Positions 11,665-23,864 of a stretch of DNA of 64,000 bases are shown one piece after another. Under the pieces are notes generated by a model. The model saw only the letters and a program-made list of their open reading frames with translations. It did no database searches and had not been told where the DNA came from. A program made the position numbers and the translations under genes. The stretch is taken from NCBI GenBank assembly GCA_022432975.1, contig CM039502.1:14291143-14355142 (forward strand), in the 5' to 3' direction. This stretch comes from Begonia masoniana. Taxonomy: Eukaryota > Streptophyta > Magnoliopsida > Cucurbitales > Begoniaceae. Positions within the stretch are counted from its first letter, which is position 1, and each line of letters opens with the position of its first letter.

Positions 11665-12590
11665 AGTGCATAAATTAAATTCTATTTAATTACACTTTAG
11701 CAAGTACTGTGTTAACATATTATGAATATTAATATGCATAATCATATAACCTATCGTATATAAAGACGCACACACTATTTAGCCCCTTACTGGTGGTGTT
11801 CTTAATAATTGCATACATCTTATATAATATACCTCCGAAGGGCTGGAGATTTTCAACTCAAAAGGGACTCACAATCACTCCCATTTTATTTCTCGTGTTT
11901 TACATACGTCACACAATATGTAGCCGGTGAGATATATTGGGTTTGAATGTGACCAATCATACTTCATGTAATACTATTCGTACATATAAATAGTTCATAA
12001 TGCATGGTTTAAGCATCTACTCTATGCATATATTGAATGCATATAAATACGTAATATAATGCATGTAGTATGGATCATACACATTCTTGTTGTTTAGGAT
12101 ACCAAATGATGCATAAATTATTATTACCAACTTACATAATCACCCTTTAATTCTATCCCATAAACTATATTAAAAAAGATAACTAGAATTATTAACAATG
12201 TAATAAGATTGTACATTTTTTCAACATATAGCTTAAAACCGATTTACACATTTACATTTTTGAGTAGAAAACTCTACTTATAAATATGATTTCTACTCCT
12301 TCATTCAATCTCCAGTACTCAATATTTCACGTAATTAACATTCATCAATAATTGATCATTAATAGGCTAAAATCTCCACCTATACTAACAAATTACATAA
12401 AATTCTATTTTTTTAAGTATTAGAATTACTTACCTCTTACATTGATTATCAAAGCTAAAATTATATTCACTCTTTTTAGTGCTTTAGGACCTTTCGTAGT
12501 TCTCAACAACTTCTATGTAGAACACTTCTTCAAAAACCCACTATATTTCTCAATTTTTTAAAGTAAAATAGAGTATCATGTAAGGAATAT
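11665..12590 (-). repeat. Inverted copy of 62180-63075 (LTR-like repeat)
   Basis: The reverse complement of this segment matches about 62180-63075 almost throughout, by eye well over 80 percent. Landmarks are 'TAAATTAAATTCTATTTAATTA', the 'CTCACCGGCTACATATTG' block and 'ACATTCTTGTTGTTTA'. Small indels separate the copies. It is probably one LTR family inserted twice in opposite orientation. Its ends and any target duplication could not be fixed. Confidence 0.75.
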
Positions 12591-12596
12591 AATTAC

Positions 12597-13105
12597 TTAA
12601 AAAGAATATATTCTCGCCCTTCGGCCATGCACGAAGTTGGCTAATCTAAAAAACATACCAAATGGTATCGAATTAGCCTGAAATTTTAACCATATAAGCA
12701 ACATATCATGAGAAGATAGTTGGCTCCGGCGAGCACGAGCAACCTTGATAATGTACGGTAGCCTTTTGTCATGCTTGCTCAGTAGGCACCATACAAGCTC
12801 ATTAAGAAAGTGAAGTTCGTCTTCTTCGCTGGATAGTGTCGGCAAAAGCAGGAAGGATGACATGCGGGAGGTGTCTAGCAGGAAGGAAGAAAAGGTCGAC
12901 GGCCGGCGTCATCATTGTATTACGAGATCTGAAATGAGTGGAAATTGCCAAACCAAACCCTCAAAACTTTTATCCTTTAGAAAAGAAATATATGGAACAA
13001 CAAAAATTACCTTGGAGGAGCTGATTTCACTCTCTGTCTGCTCTTCTGCTCTTCCTAAGTAAAGATTTCTTTCTTTTTTTTTTCTTTAGTTTTCCTTTCC
13101 CATTT
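12597..13105 (-). pseudogene. Exon-like gene fragment, left copy
   Basis: On the minus strand an ATG at 12861-12863 opens 'MSSFLLLPTLSSEEDE' followed by 'HFLNELVWCLLSKHDKRLPY'. The sequence up to ...ATCAAG/GTTGCT looks like a first exon of about 40 codons with a plausible GT donor. The right copy at 63590-64000 encodes the same start with only L to P and L to V changes. I do not recognise the protein. The left copy is cut at 13105 by the family D LTR of G2. It may be a true gene start, a pseudogene copy, or sequence captured by a repeat. Confidence 0.4.
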
Positions 13106-15113
13106 TGTAACGCCCCGAGTTATCTGAACCCGGTTTGCTACTCATATCGCAGAACCGAACCATGACGTCTTGATGCTAAATTTAAAATTTCACTCGACAG
13201 CCAAAATTTGACTTTTTCTAAAACTAAATATATTTTAAAACTTGCAGCGGAAAATCAATTGAACATCAATGAAGCTAAGTAACCTGTGAAAACATTTTAA
13301 AATGACTGTTGGAAGTGTTAAGAGTAATTGGCCAAAAGATGTAAAGCTTAAAAAAAACGCGGAATGCCCGTGAAGTTGCCGAAGTCGAACACATCTGCCG
13401 ACGACAAAGTCAACGGAAGAAGCAGAAATAGGAATAGGAGGTTCCTACTGATGACGTGTACAAACAACGCACCACCATCTACCGACAAGCCAACACAACT
13501 ACATCTGCCGATGAAGTCAACATAACTTCATCTGCCGATGGAGTCAACATAACTTCATCTACCGATAGATTTCCATCTGCCGATAGACAAGCACGCGACA
13601 TCTACCGACAACGACATTACGACTCCTTCCGATAAGATTAAAATATACGCTACATCTGCCGATAGCAAAACTACAGGTTTTGCGACTTGCACCTGCCGAT
13701 GACGTCAGCCGGATGTTCTCTCTCTCATCCAACGACTTTACTGAAGGCACCTTCCGATAGGCAGAACGACAAAACTAAACATCCAGAAACAAACCAAATC
13801 ACTGCCCTTCCCAAATTCAGTAAAAACAATGTTTTCAAAATCCAACAGAATACCAATATCAAAGATTCTCAGAATGTATTCAAAGTTTTGAAAAACACTA
13901 CTATCATAAAATTTTCAGAAAAGGAAACATCTATACTGAACTAGTTACTCCCAACTCAACACCTGCAGCCATGGATTAAACCGCCTCAACAGATAGCCAA
14001 ACTGATGCCTGAAAATGCTCCTCCAACCAGCCTATTCCTCATGTTGGTCGGTAAACATACCTTCAGTAACTTCTTCACCTACATCACAAAACTCATCTAT
14101 TAGTCTAATGCTAAGCAAGTAGAGCGATGAATGAAATGGATCAATGAAACAATAATTTCCCTAAACATGCGGTCTCTACTTTCTCATCTCAGTTGTATTC
14201 AAATTCGTTCTCTGTTGATCCCTCTGTACGATGGGAAAGTGGATCAGTCATTCCCCAAAGCATACATCCTCTGATCTCAATTAAGGAGCGGATTAATTCC
14301 CTTAACAGTTAACTGGTCTGATCCCCCTATAGGATTGGGAAGTGGATCACTTTTCCCAAAACCTCAATCCTCTGTTCTCAGTTAAGGGGCGGATTAATCC
14401 CCCTTAACAGTTGTTCTGATCATCCTGCTCACACTTACCATGCGTTTCATGTAAATTCATTTTCGTAATCTTTCAAAAACATGATGCATGACAACTGGAA
14501 AATAAACATACAAAACATACATAAATCCTACTGTTTTGTGATGTAGGCCCGAAGGCACAAACAAACTCTACTTACCTGGATCCCTGGAAATCGCTCGGCT
14601 AAATGCTACTTTAGAAGCTCGCTCACCTAAAATCATAATAGTACATATATCAAACTTTCACTAAACTTCACAGAATCAAAACAGGAGTTTGAGGAACAAA
14701 ATTTGAAACCCCACAACTCGGGTATTCTCAATAGTCGCTCAGCCCGAACCTACTCTAAATCACAACATTCCTCGAAACTCCTCACATTGTACTCCCTCAG
14801 CTATCTAACTACTAAAATCGCAAGAAAACAAGGAGGGCTTACCTAGGTTGAAGGAGAATCGGGCAGGAGAATCGCCTAGAGATTTCTGCCGTTCGAGCTG
14901 AAGACCGAAAGGGAAAGAAAATGAGTAGTGGTGGCGGCTACTCTAAACTTTTTGCCTTAAATACCTTATCCACTTTCAAATTTGCCAATTACCCTTATGC
15001 CCTTACTTACTCATTCTTCAACCTAACCTACATTATACTAAAATTCCATTCATCGATTATACTTGATAGATTTATCTGTTATTTTAAATTTTTAATTAAA
15101 GTCGGGTGTTACA
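13106..15113 (-). repeat. Family D LTR (2008 bp), 3' LTR of G2
   Basis: The LTR begins TGTAACACCCGAC at 15113 (minus) and ends CTCGGGGCGTTACA at 13106. A TATA-like TATTTAAG lies at 14956-14963, about 120 nt before the exon-1 donor, as in family B. Intron 1 is 14627-14842, exon 2 is 14576-14626 (51 nt), intron 2 is 14079-14575. Intron 2 holds paired TTAAGG...CCTTAA modules at about 14280-14415. The array at about 13390-13720 has units with ATCTGCCGATG, some followed by ACGTCA. Confidence 0.9.
14032..14963 (-). CDS. Candidate LTR-encoded three-exon small ORF (family D)
   Basis: The coordinates run from the TATA-like box to the stop. Exon 2 (14576-14626) is open in the frame that joins exon 1 through a phase-1 junction (G/GT) and joins exon 3 (14032-14078) through another phase-1 junction. 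The spliced frame runs ...FSFNLG, then ...ISRDPG, then EEVTEG...HEE and stops. Exon 2 is 51 nt and the coding part of exon 3 is 47 nt, as in family B. In this copy no in-frame ATG precedes the SRHH region and a TAG lies just upstream, so translation is doubtful here. No known family is recognised. That the exons are coding is inferred from the shared lengths, phases and tail. Confidence 0.4.
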
Positions 15114-15131
15114 ATCTACCCTCCTTAAAAG
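15114..15131 (-). other. Polypurine tract of G2
   Basis: The minus strand reads CTTTTAAGGAGGGTAGAT immediately before the 3' LTR, the same tract as in G3. Confidence 0.8.
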
Positions 15132-15148
15132 AATTTTGTCCTCAAAAT

Positions 15149-18100
15149 TCAGTACCTGAACAGTTCTGGATGTTGGTCCATTATGTCTTGTTGGCGCTCC
15201 CATGTTGCCTCCTCTGTGTTCTGATTGTGCCACAAGACTTTCACCAGCGGCACTTCTTTGTTGCATAGTACCTTTACTGCATAATCTAGAATCTTTACTG
15301 GCTTCTCCTCGTAGGTAAGTGTAGGTTGAATTTCAATGCTTTGTTGTTCAACAACTTGGGACGGATCCCGCACACACTTCTTTAACATCGAGACATGGAA
15401 CACGTCATGTATCCCTCCCATAGAAGCTGGTAGCTGTAACTGATAGGCTGCCTTCCCAATCCTTTTCAGAATTGAGAAAGGACCAACAAATCTAGGATTC
15501 AGTTTGCCTCTCTTTCCAAATCTCACAACTCCTTTGAATGGTGATACCTTAAGAAAAACCTCATCGCCTACTTTAAACTCTAATTCTCTGCGTCTTCTGT
15601 CAGCATAGCTCTTCTGTCGGCTTTGAGCTGTTAAGATCCTCTGACGGATGAGAGCAACCTTCTCAATAGTCTGCTGCACAATGTCAGGACCAAGCAACTG
15701 TGCTTCACCAACTTCGTCCCAGTACAAAGGAGATCTACATCTTCGTCCATACAAAGCTTCATACGGTGCCATTCCTATTGTTGCTTGAAAACTGTTATTA
15801 TAAGAAAATTCCACCAAAGGCAGATACTTGCTCCAAGAACCTTGAAAATCCAAAACACATGCCCGAAGCATATCCTCTAATGTTTGAATGGTTCTTTCCG
15901 ATTGTCCATCTGTTTGAGGGTGAAAGGCTGTACTGAAGTTTAGCTGTGTCCCCATGGCTTTATGTAAACTCTTCCAAAATTTGGATGTGAACCTAGAGTC
16001 TCGGTCCGAAACTATAGTAGCTGGAACTCCATGCAGTCGCACAACCTCCTGCATATACAATTCAGCTAACTGATCCATAGAGTAAGTCATCTTGATGGGT
16101 AAGAAATGGGCTGATTTGGTTAATCGATCGATTATCGTCCAGATTGCATCATGTCCTTTTGCTGTTCTGGGTAATCCTACAACAAAGTCCATGGTTATCT
16201 GCTCCCATTTCCATTCAGGGAGTGGTAATGGCTGCAACATTCCTGCAGGTCTCTGATGTTCAGCCTTAACCTGCTGGCAGATCAAACACAATCCTACATG
16301 TTCAGCAATGCTCCGCTTCATACCTGGCCACCAATAAGTCTGCTTAAGGTCTCTGTACATCTTTGTACTACCAGGATGAACGGAAAATCTAGAAGAGTGA
16401 GCTTCAGAAAGGATTTCATCACGAAGCTCTTTATTGGCTGGCACAAAATATCTATTCCTGAACTTAAGTATTCCATCATCAGTATAATTGAAGTCCAAAT
16501 TGTCAGTAGAATCCATGCTCGACTTGAACTTTTTACACTCCTCATCAATGTCCTGGGTTTCTTTTATCTTTTCTAGAATGGTAGGTTTCAAGGAGATGGC
16601 AGAAAGCATAGCTGCTACATTGGACACAGTTTCTAGGTTAAACTTATGAAATTCAGTCTCTAAGGCCACCGGCATATCCAGAATCAAAGCTGAGGCTGAC
16701 GGTATTACTCTACTTAATGCATCAGCCACCACATTGGCCTTACCAGGGTGGTATTTAATCTCAAAATCGTAGTCTTTAACAAACTCCAACCACCTACGTT
16801 GCCTCATATTTAATTCCTTCTGCGTGAAAATATACTTCAGACTTTTATGATCCGAAAATATTTCACAAGGCTGTCCATACAAGTAGTGCCTCCAAATCTT
16901 AAGTGCAAATACTACAGCAGCTAATTCTAAATCATGGGTAGGGTAATTCTTCTCATGAGTTTTCAACTGTCTAGAGGCATAAGCTATGACCTTACCATCT
17001 TGCATCAAAACACAGCCAAGTCCAATTTTGGAAGCATCACAATAAATACTAAACTTACCATTTTCAACAGGAATGATTAGTATAGGTGCATTGGTCAATT
17101 TCTGCTTTAAGGTTTGGAAGCTGGACTCACACTCCTCAGTCCAAGCATACTCTATATTTTTCCTAGTTAAACGAGTGAGGGGTGTCGCAACCTTCGAGAA
17201 TCCTTCAATAAACTTCCTGTAATACCCTGCTAACCCGAGGAAACTCCTAATATCAGAAGCATTCTTCGGTTGAGGCCATTCCTTAACCGCACGAACTTTG
17301 GCTGGATCGACAGATATTCCATCCCCAGAGATCACGTGACCAAGAAAGTGAACTCTGTCCAACCAAAACTCACACTTGGAAAACTTAGCATAAAGCTGGT
17401 GCTGTCTGAGTACTCCTAACACCAAACTCAAATGCGTTGCATGCTCACCCTTATTTCTAGAATAAATCAAGATATCATCAATGAATACAATGACAAACTT
17501 GTCTAGAAACTCGTGAAACACTCTATTCATGAGATCCATGAAAGCTGCTGGTGCGTTTGTCAAACCAAAGGACATAACCAAAAATTCGTAATGTCCATAT
17601 CTCGTACGAAAGGCAGTCTTTGGTATATCCTCAGACTTAACCTTCAATTGGTAGTACCCCGATCTTAAGTCAATCTTAGAGAAAACTTGTGCACCTTGAA
17701 GTTGGTCAAACAAATCATCGATCCTAGGTAATGGGTACTTATTCTTGATGGTTAACTTATTTAATTCTCGGTAGTCAATGCACATGCGCATTGATCCGTC
17801 CTTTTTCTTAACAAAGAGAACTGGTGCACCCCACGGTGAATAACTTGGCCGTATGAATCCTTTTTCCAACAGTTCCTCTAACTGTTTCTTTAATTCCTTG
17901 AGTTCCATTGGTGCCAATCTGTATGGATTCTTAGATATAGGTTCAGCACCAGGATAGACATCCACCACAAATTCGATCTCTCTATCAGGTGGTAAACCAG
18001 GCAGGTCATCAAGGAAAACTTCAGGGAAATCTTGAGCTATTGGAACCTTTTGGAGACTCGGTTCTCCTACCAGCTTTGTGTCTAATACGCTGGCCAGAAA

Positions 18101-18157
18101 GCATGAATACTCACTACACGGGAAAGGTTTAGCGCCGACAGAGGATAAAACAGACAT
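15149..18157 (-). CDS. G2 Pol polyprotein: RT, RNase H, integrase, chromodomain
   Basis: This 1002-residue frame has no internal stop. In order: linker; RT ([14 protein letters not shown] near 100, [12 protein letters not shown] near 165, FIDDIL active site near 225); RNase H ([23 protein letters not shown]); integrase zinc region (H-x-H then CLICQQVK); the DDE core with Asp in 'TMDFVVGLP', Asp in 'IVSDRDSRF' and Glu in 'DGQSERTIQ'; the GPF/Y tail; and a chromodomain ending '[10 protein letters not shown]...HPELF'. All catalytic residues inspected are present. The protease lies upstream, behind an ochre stop at 18209-18211, where the relatives have CAA. The listed start is simply the first Met after that stop; a real polyprotein would begin in gag. 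Confidence 0.93.
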   Translation of the reverse strand: MSVLSSVGAKPFPCSEYSCFLASVLDTKLVGEPSLQKVPIAQDFPEVFLDDLPGLPPDREIEFVVDVYPGAEPISKNPYRLAPMELKELKKQLEELLEKGFIRPSYSPWGAPVLFVKKKDGSMRMCIDYRELNKLTIKNKYPLPRIDDLFDQLQGAQVFSKIDLRSGYYQLKVKSEDIPKTAFRTRYGHYEFLVMSFGLTNAPAAFMDLMNRVFHEFLDKFVIVFIDDILIYSRNKGEHATHLSLVLGVLRQHQLYAKFSKCEFWLDRVHFLGHVISGDGISVDPAKVRAVKEWPQPKNASDIRSFLGLAGYYRKFIEGFSKVATPLTRLTRKNIEYAWTEECESSFQTLKQKLTNAPILIIPVENGKFSIYCDASKIGLGCVLMQDGKVIAYASRQLKTHEKNYPTHDLELAAVVFALKIWRHYLYGQPCEIFSDHKSLKYIFTQKELNMRQRRWLEFVKDYDFEIKYHPGKANVVADALSRVIPSASALILDMPVALETEFHKFNLETVSNVAAMLSAISLKPTILEKIKETQDIDEECKKFKSSMDSTDNLDFNYTDDGILKFRNRYFVPANKELRDEILSEAHSSRFSVHPGSTKMYRDLKQTYWWPGMKRSIAEHVGLCLICQQVKAEHQRPAGMLQPLPLPEWKWEQITMDFVVGLPRTAKGHDAIWTIIDRLTKSAHFLPIKMTYSMDQLAELYMQEVVRLHGVPATIVSDRDSRFTSKFWKSLHKAMGTQLNFSTAFHPQTDGQSERTIQTLEDMLRACVLDFQGSWSKYLPLVEFSYNNSFQATIGMAPYEALYGRRCRSPLYWDEVGEAQLLGPDIVQQTIEKVALIRQRILTAQSRQKSYADRRRRELEFKVGDEVFLKVSPFKGVVRFGKRGKLNPRFVGPFSILKRIGKAAYQLQLPASMGGIHDVFHVSMLKKCVRDPSQVVEQQSIEIQPTLTYEEKPVKILDYAVKVLCNKEVPLVKVLWHNQNTEEATWERQQDIMDQHPELFRY

Positions 18158-18208
18158 CCTTCTGTCTCTCCTTGAGGCTTGAAAGGTGTGTTTCGAACCA
18201 CCAGGGGG

Positions 18209-19458
18209 TTAGAAACTAACTATTACAGTTCTACAGTCTATTGTGGCATAGTGCTTAAACAACCAATCCATTCCTAAGATTACATCAAATCCCATGATCT
18301 CTAAAATAATGAGATCAGCAGGTAGGTTCTTATCTCCTACTGTCACTACACTATTAAGCAGCACACGGCTAGAGCGCATGCGTTTGCCAGAAGGTAAAGC
18401 AACATTGAACATATGCTCAGAAAGTGAAGACTCGACGTCTAATTTATCAACAAAGGCAGACGCTATGAAGGAATGTGTTGCACCTGAATCTATTAAAGTA
18501 AAAGCAGGCATAAAATTGACTAGTATGGTACCTGACACAACAGCAGGCTGATCTTCATCATCCGATTCTACCATGGAAAATATTCTTGGCTTAACATTCA
18601 CAGGGCCATTCTTCAGAGCTGGACAATCCCTATTCATGTGGCCAACTTTATTACAATTATAACAGCGAAGGACTCTGGGCTTTGGGCAATCCTTAAGCAG
18701 ATGCCCGGTCTCCTCACAGTTGAAACACTTCCTCGCGCTAATTCTACACTCTCCCGGGTGAAATCTTAAACACTTTGGGCATTGAGGGAACTTCCTAGTA
18801 TCTGGTGTCTTCTTCTCCTTCCCTTGACTACCCTGGCCCTCACCGGGCCTCTTCGTTCCCCTGTGATGGTGTGGCTGGGTGAACTTTCGTGGAGCCGCAC
18901 TAAACCCAGCACACTTCATCTCCGCCTCTTCCACTTCTAATGCCGTGGACACTACTTCACTGTAGGACAATCCTTTTATACCCGAGAACTTGACTCCTCT
19001 ATAAATCTCAGGTTTCAGCCCATGCACAAATTGGAACACTTTATCCTCATCTCTGCGTGTGAGGTGTCCGGCAAACCTTGATGGAATCCCACCAAAATCG
19101 AGCGTCTAAAGCCAAATGATAGGTGACCAACGCGACCTTCTCCCCATCCTCTATATTCGCATAAGCCAGCATGTCCTCTATGGTTCGAATCCACTCCTCG
19201 GCTAAAGAGGGATCCGAGGATTGTCCATTGAACACCGGAGGTTGTAGCTTTTGAAACTTCTTCATTCCTCTATTACTAGAAGCTGCCACCTCCTGAGTTC
19301 TATTGCCCTCACGGTTAATCAGTGTATCAAGCTGCTGAGACTACCTTTCCATATGTTGAGCCTGTCATTCTAAGTGTTGGGATTGTTGAGCTATAAACTC
19401 TCTCAACTGGTCTATCGTGTCATCTCTCTCATCCCTATCATTCCCTCGACGCACTATT
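18209..19458 (-). pseudogene. G2 gag and protease (broken)
   Basis: Two pieces are seen. 19047-19458 holds the gag N-terminus ('FQKLQPPVFNGQSSDPS', 'AEEWIRTIEDMLAYANI', 'FWWDSI') but has in-frame TGA and TAG codons and a GTG where the start ATG is expected. 18209-19039 continues in another frame after a deletion: 'FQFVHGLKPEIYRGVKF', then three cysteine clusters (CPKCLRFHPGEC; CFNCEETGHLLKDC; CYNCNKVGHMNRDC), two of them canonical CCHC knuckles, then the protease 'TLIDSGATHSFIAS' and '[17 protein letters not shown]'. It ends at the TAA at 18209. The protease motif itself is intact. Confidence 0.88.
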
Positions 19459-19466
19459 TTGTGAAC

Positions 19467-19530
19467 CTATACCAGTTAGAAACAATAACTCTAAGAAACA
19501 AAAACAAATAAATCTTAAAAATGTACTTAC
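19467..19530 (-). other. Predicted leader intron between PBS and gag (G2)
   Basis: The minus strand reads TTCAACT/GTAAGTAC and 64 bp later CTGGTATAG/GTTCAC, just before the gag frame. It has the same position and size as in G1 and G4. Confidence 0.6.
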
Positions 19531-19602
19531 AGTTGAAGAAGCATGTCTGTGAAGTGGCCTGCGCAGTCGAGCAATCTACAGAACCGATTTTAAAACCCGG
19601 GG

Positions 19603-19614
19603 GCTCTGATACCA
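19603..19614 (-). other. Primer-binding site of G2
   Basis: The minus strand reads TGGTATCAGAGCCC, complementary to initiator Met-tRNA, four bases after the LTR end at 19619. Confidence 0.9.
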
Positions 19615-21198
19615 TAACTGTAACGTCCCCTAAATTTTACCCTTTGTACTATTCCTAAAATTCACGTGAAATTTAAACTTTTATTCTGTAATTAATAATG
19701 CATGCATAAGGGTGTTAATCAGCAGAAGACTATTCACGTATGGACAATCTCACACTAAATTAAACTTTGGTAAAACAGTGATAAAATAATAAAACAGAGG
19801 CTTTCTATCGGATTTCATCAAATGAACAATTCGTCTCTGGTTTCATCAAATGAACAGTGGGTTTGGACGATGACAAAATCTTTCTATCGGGTTTCATTGA
19901 AGGGATGGACGACAGAACTGAGAGGCAGAATGGACGTTTAAAATAGCAGACAGAATGGACGACGAAAATAGCAGATAACGTGGACGTTTAAAATAAAGGA
20001 CAGAAATAGAAGACAACGTGGATGTTTGAGACAAAAGACGGTGTGGACATTTGCAAACAGAAGGCATCGTGGACGATGGAGACAGAGGGCAGTGTGGACG
20101 ATTGACTTTCTCTACCAGAATACTTAACTAAACTTATCGTCCACAGACTTACGTCCATAGACTACTTAGACTTTTCATCCACAGACCACGTGACTTCATC
20201 GTCCACAGACTTATTCGTCCATGTGACTTATCGTCCACCCCTGTATCACCCATTACCCGAACGATCGCTCCTTTCTAGTGATCGATCGGCTAGCTCTCTG
20301 GATTTTGTCCAGAGAGCTATTTTCACCTTCTTTCCCTTGCATAACTTAAAATCATCCCACTACAAACATACATAACCATTGCTTCCAACAGAAACATTTA
20401 TCCTAAAATCTCCCAACAGGAACAATACAAATATGGTAGGATCTCCAGAGACAACAAAGTTTTCTAAAACATTAAAACATCCATATATCAATTATCCAGG
20501 CATCAGGCATCCTAAAATGATTCTATCTATACAAATCTCTTATCTAATCCACCATCAACCCTAAATATCCCGAAAATTCTCAAAACACTTACTTACATCC
20601 CCACGGGTCAAAATGCACATCGACTGCCCAGCACACTCCCACGTGCCACTCTTCTTCAACATGCTCATTCCTCGGGTGGAGGGATCTCATCCTCACCTGT
20701 ATCGAAATCACCTACACCATACAGACAACTATGAGCTAAAGGCTCAGTAAGCTTCGTAAATGCAAATGTATGCTATGCATATACAGTTCATAAATCATGC
20801 AGACATTTTCAGAGTTCATTACAGAACAGATTACAGAACAGATTACAGATAGAATGTCACCGAGGTCTAAACTCTCACCAGATGGAGAGGGCACGTCTTG
20901 CGGTTAAACAACCATTTCCATCTACCGGGGGAAAAATATGCTTCCATCCGTAAATAGCCATGTCTGAACTCCACCCCGTCGTGACCAGATTACAGATTAC
21001 GTACATTCGTTTCTTTAATTCATTTTTTTCTTAAACACGTGCAGAAATCTATTTTCATGCTATTTTGAAAGAGACGTGATGCATGGACAGTTCATATTGC
21101 CTAACATATACAGAGCCATAGTCATAAAGAAACGATAAGCAGTACATAAAACCTAGGAAAAACGTTCTAACCTAACAAATATCTTAAACTACCCATCC

Positions 21199-23765
21199 TG
21201 TAACACCCGACATTTTCAGCCAGGTGATTTTCATAACGGAATCAACAGTCACCTCTTTACTCGACCTTTTATTTAGTTAATTTTAATGCCAAAGCTTATT
21301 GGATTCTATTTGTGTGATGGCAGTGTGGTAATTAAAGAGAAACTTAGTTGATATAAATTTGAAATGGAAACCTTAAACCTCACTGTAGCCGACATTCTCC
21401 CTTCAGCGATTTTTTTCTCTCCCGAGCTCTCGCTCTCTGCCTGTCAGTCATCCTTCCTTCGACGACCGGTTCCTTTGCCTTTTCTTAGTTACTCTACGCT
21501 CAAGGTATGGGTTAGACAATGTAGTTGTCAGTTATTTGTTAGGCTCTGTTTCCAGCCTAGTGTTGGAGTCTGGTTCTCCAATGGCCGAGTAACATTAGTA
21601 TCATTTATATTCTGGATTTAGTAATGTCATTCCGAATCGATTCTAGACATTTATCACACCGACTCAGATTAATCGTTAGTTGAACCTAGCTGTTTCGGTT
21701 TTAGGATTTCAGACTGCACACAGAGAACTAGACTAAGGGATTCGGGAATGACTTTAACTACAGATTCTAGGATAACATTTAGTTAGGACTGTTCTAACTT
21801 TGATTTCAGAATATTTAGGATCTATATTGACTCTAAGATGTGAAATGATATCAGGTGAAGAGGTTTGAAGTGTAGTGCACGACTTTGCTAAGGAAACCAG
21901 GTAAGTGAATGTATTAAGACTTCCGGCCAATAGGGCCCTACATCACAAGAGTATTAAGTTAGTTTTCAGTTGTCTGATATTTGTTCTTTGGTAATAAGGT
22001 TTCTGATACTTGGATGATTTATATATGTTGAAAGATATGTTATGTCACGTTTTAATAAAGTCTATGAAGTCGACTGTTCCGTTATGATATTTTCTATAGA
22101 CTGATGATTTAAGAGTATACCTGTCATGCATCATGATTTTCTTCTCAAGCATATGAAAATGATTTATGAGCATGTATTTCCCATGAACAAGATACGAGAA
22201 TGAAAATGAAACTTATGCAACCGGATTAAGCGAGGGTTGGGGGCGGATTGACGCAAGCCACAGTCCAAAGAGGGACCATGAAAACGACCCGAAAGGGGAT
22301 ATGATCAAAATCACTGTCAATCCCCCTTTCATGGCACAAATCCTCCCTTAATCCATATGATGAAAGTGATGAACAAGAATACGAATAAGGAACAAGAAAA
22401 GAGCATGAAAAGAATACGATTATGATTTTCTCTCAACTGTGCATTCACGAATACATGTTAGTTGCATTCCTTACTAAGCATTAGGCTTATAGTTTAAATC
22501 TTATGATGTAGGTGACGAGATATCAGGTGAGGATTCCAAAGTTAATGAGGATGTCGAGTTTGGTTGCTGAAAGGTGTTCATGGTGCAATCCTGTGGCTGG
22601 ATGGCGATTATGACCCGTGGTTATGTTCATTTTATGTCAGTAAGACTTATGAGAAAACTGATGCCTAAGTAGGATAAGATCATATTTTTAATTTGGACCT
22701 GAAATTGTCTGATTCAACTTCTGAGTTTGAGGATGATTGTAAGAACCTAGGATATCATGTTTTATATGAGTCTTCCGCTTACGTATCCTGAACAAGTCTA
22801 TGACATTTATTCGTTTAAGGTTTATGTCTATTAAGTTGAAATTTGTGGGAGTCGAGACATCCCCTGTTGGCTGTAGTTGTTTGATGATTATTGTGTTTTA
22901 CTGCTGAATGATAGAAGCTGGATGAGTGTATCATCCGGCTGACGTCATCGGGAAGAGTTGGATGATAGAAGTTGATCGATTGAACCTCCCGGCAGACGTC
23001 ACCGGATGATGTCGAGTATTTTACTCACCGGATGATGTAGGTATTGTTTTGTCGTCTAGCGACCGGATGATGTAGTGTATTTCAAATACCGGATGATGTC
23101 GAGTATTTTACTCACCGGATGATGTCGAGTATTTTACTCACCGGATGATGTAGGTATTGTTTTGTCGTCTAGCGACCGGATGATGTAGTGTATTTGAGTC
23201 ACCGGATGATGTAAACGTTATTTTGTCGTCTAGTGACCGGTAGATGTAGTGTATTTGAGTCACCGGATGATGTAAACGTTATTTTGTCGTCTAGCGATCG
23301 GGCGATGTAGTGTATTTCTAATGTCGTGTGATGTTTAATGAGTCACGAGAGATGCACGTGTCCATCGGTAGATGACCTCTACCGGGCGATGTTCATTGAG
23401 TCACGCAAAGTGCACGTGATAGATCGGATGATGTGTACCCTATCAGCCGTTGCATGCAAACCCATGCAGCCCGAGCAGAATCACGTCGAGTGATCTGAGG
23501 GCATTTCTTCTCTGCCCGATTATGTCATGGATCCTATAACCGAGCATAGTCGCTCGATTTTGTGAACTAATGAGCTGTTAGATTAGTGAAAGAGTCGAGT
23601 TTGGATGGTTTAGTTTTGTCAGATGATCTGTGGTCTGCGAGTCAACCTTTAAGTTCTAAGTTTTAAAAAAAAATAATACTAATAATGAACAAGGTGCCGA
23701 AAGTAAGAATTAAATGATTAAGAAAGTCATGAATTACGTGGCGACTCCAACTGGGATCGTTACAC
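21199..23765 (+). mobile_element. Solo LTR, family E, with target duplication CATCC
   Basis: The LTR runs TGTAACACCCGAC to GGGATCGTTACA, 2567 bp, flanked by CATCC at 21194-21198 and 23766-23770. It lies inside the C-like LTR, so it is younger than that insertion. TATA-like TATAAAT is at 21352. Exon 1 ends at 21504, exon 2 is 21855-21900 (46 nt), introns are 21505-21854 and 21901-22511, and exon 3 starts at 22512. A minisatellite at about 22900-23330 has CACCGGATGATGT units. Solo LTRs arise by recombination between the two LTRs of a full element. Confidence 0.93.
21364..22570 (+). CDS. Candidate LTR three-exon small ORF (family E), one stop
   Basis: The ATG at 21364 opens 47 codons up to the donor at 21504. 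Exon 2 (21855-21900) continues in phase 0 but has a TAG after six codons, then reads ...LLRKP. Through a phase-1 junction it enters exon 3 (22512-22570), GDEISGED...EFGC, stop. The LRKPGDE junction resembles FRKPGEE in family B and SRDPGEE in family D. The exon-1 part is rich in Ser, Leu, Phe and Pro. The function is unknown. The internal stop makes this copy a likely pseudogene of the LTR ORF. Confidence 0.35.
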
Positions 23766-23864
23766 ATCCGACCTACACTGAAAATATAAATCACCAAACA
23801 TCCTCGATCAATAAACTCTCATATGGTGTAGGCCGAATCGGCCAAGCAAGTCACGAAGACTTAC

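Larger units (their letters stand above)
13106..23864 (-). mobile_element. Tekay-type chromovirus G2 with mismatched LTRs
   Basis: Read right to left: a 5' LTR of the C-like family (19619-21198 plus 23771-23864, split by a solo LTR), PBS 19603-19614, leader intron, broken gag, a single long pol frame, polypurine tract, and a 3' LTR of family D (13106-15113). The two LTRs are not copies of each other. The D LTR lies in the fragment at 12597-13105; CATTT at 13101-13105 is the expected target pentamer, and the right copy shows the uninterrupted sequence CCCATTTTCCG. The far side is missing because the C-like LTR ends at the A insertion at 23865. Confidence 0.85.
19619..23864 (-). repeat. C-like LTR, 5' LTR of G2, interrupted
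   Basis: The remaining LTR sequence is 19619-21198 and 23771-23864; 21199-23765 is a nested solo LTR with its target copy at 23766-23770. The LTR ends (minus) GGGGACGTTACA before the PBS. It resembles family C at its third exon: exon 3 is 20665-20711 (47 nt), read through to a GEDEIPPPE tail, with acceptor GGTGTAG/GTGAT, and the segment before 23864 matches the family C sequence just after CAG/GTAAGT. The outer part upstream of that donor is missing, replaced by the A LTR starting at 23865. The array at 19850-20230 has GTGGACG-type units. Confidence 0.8.
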
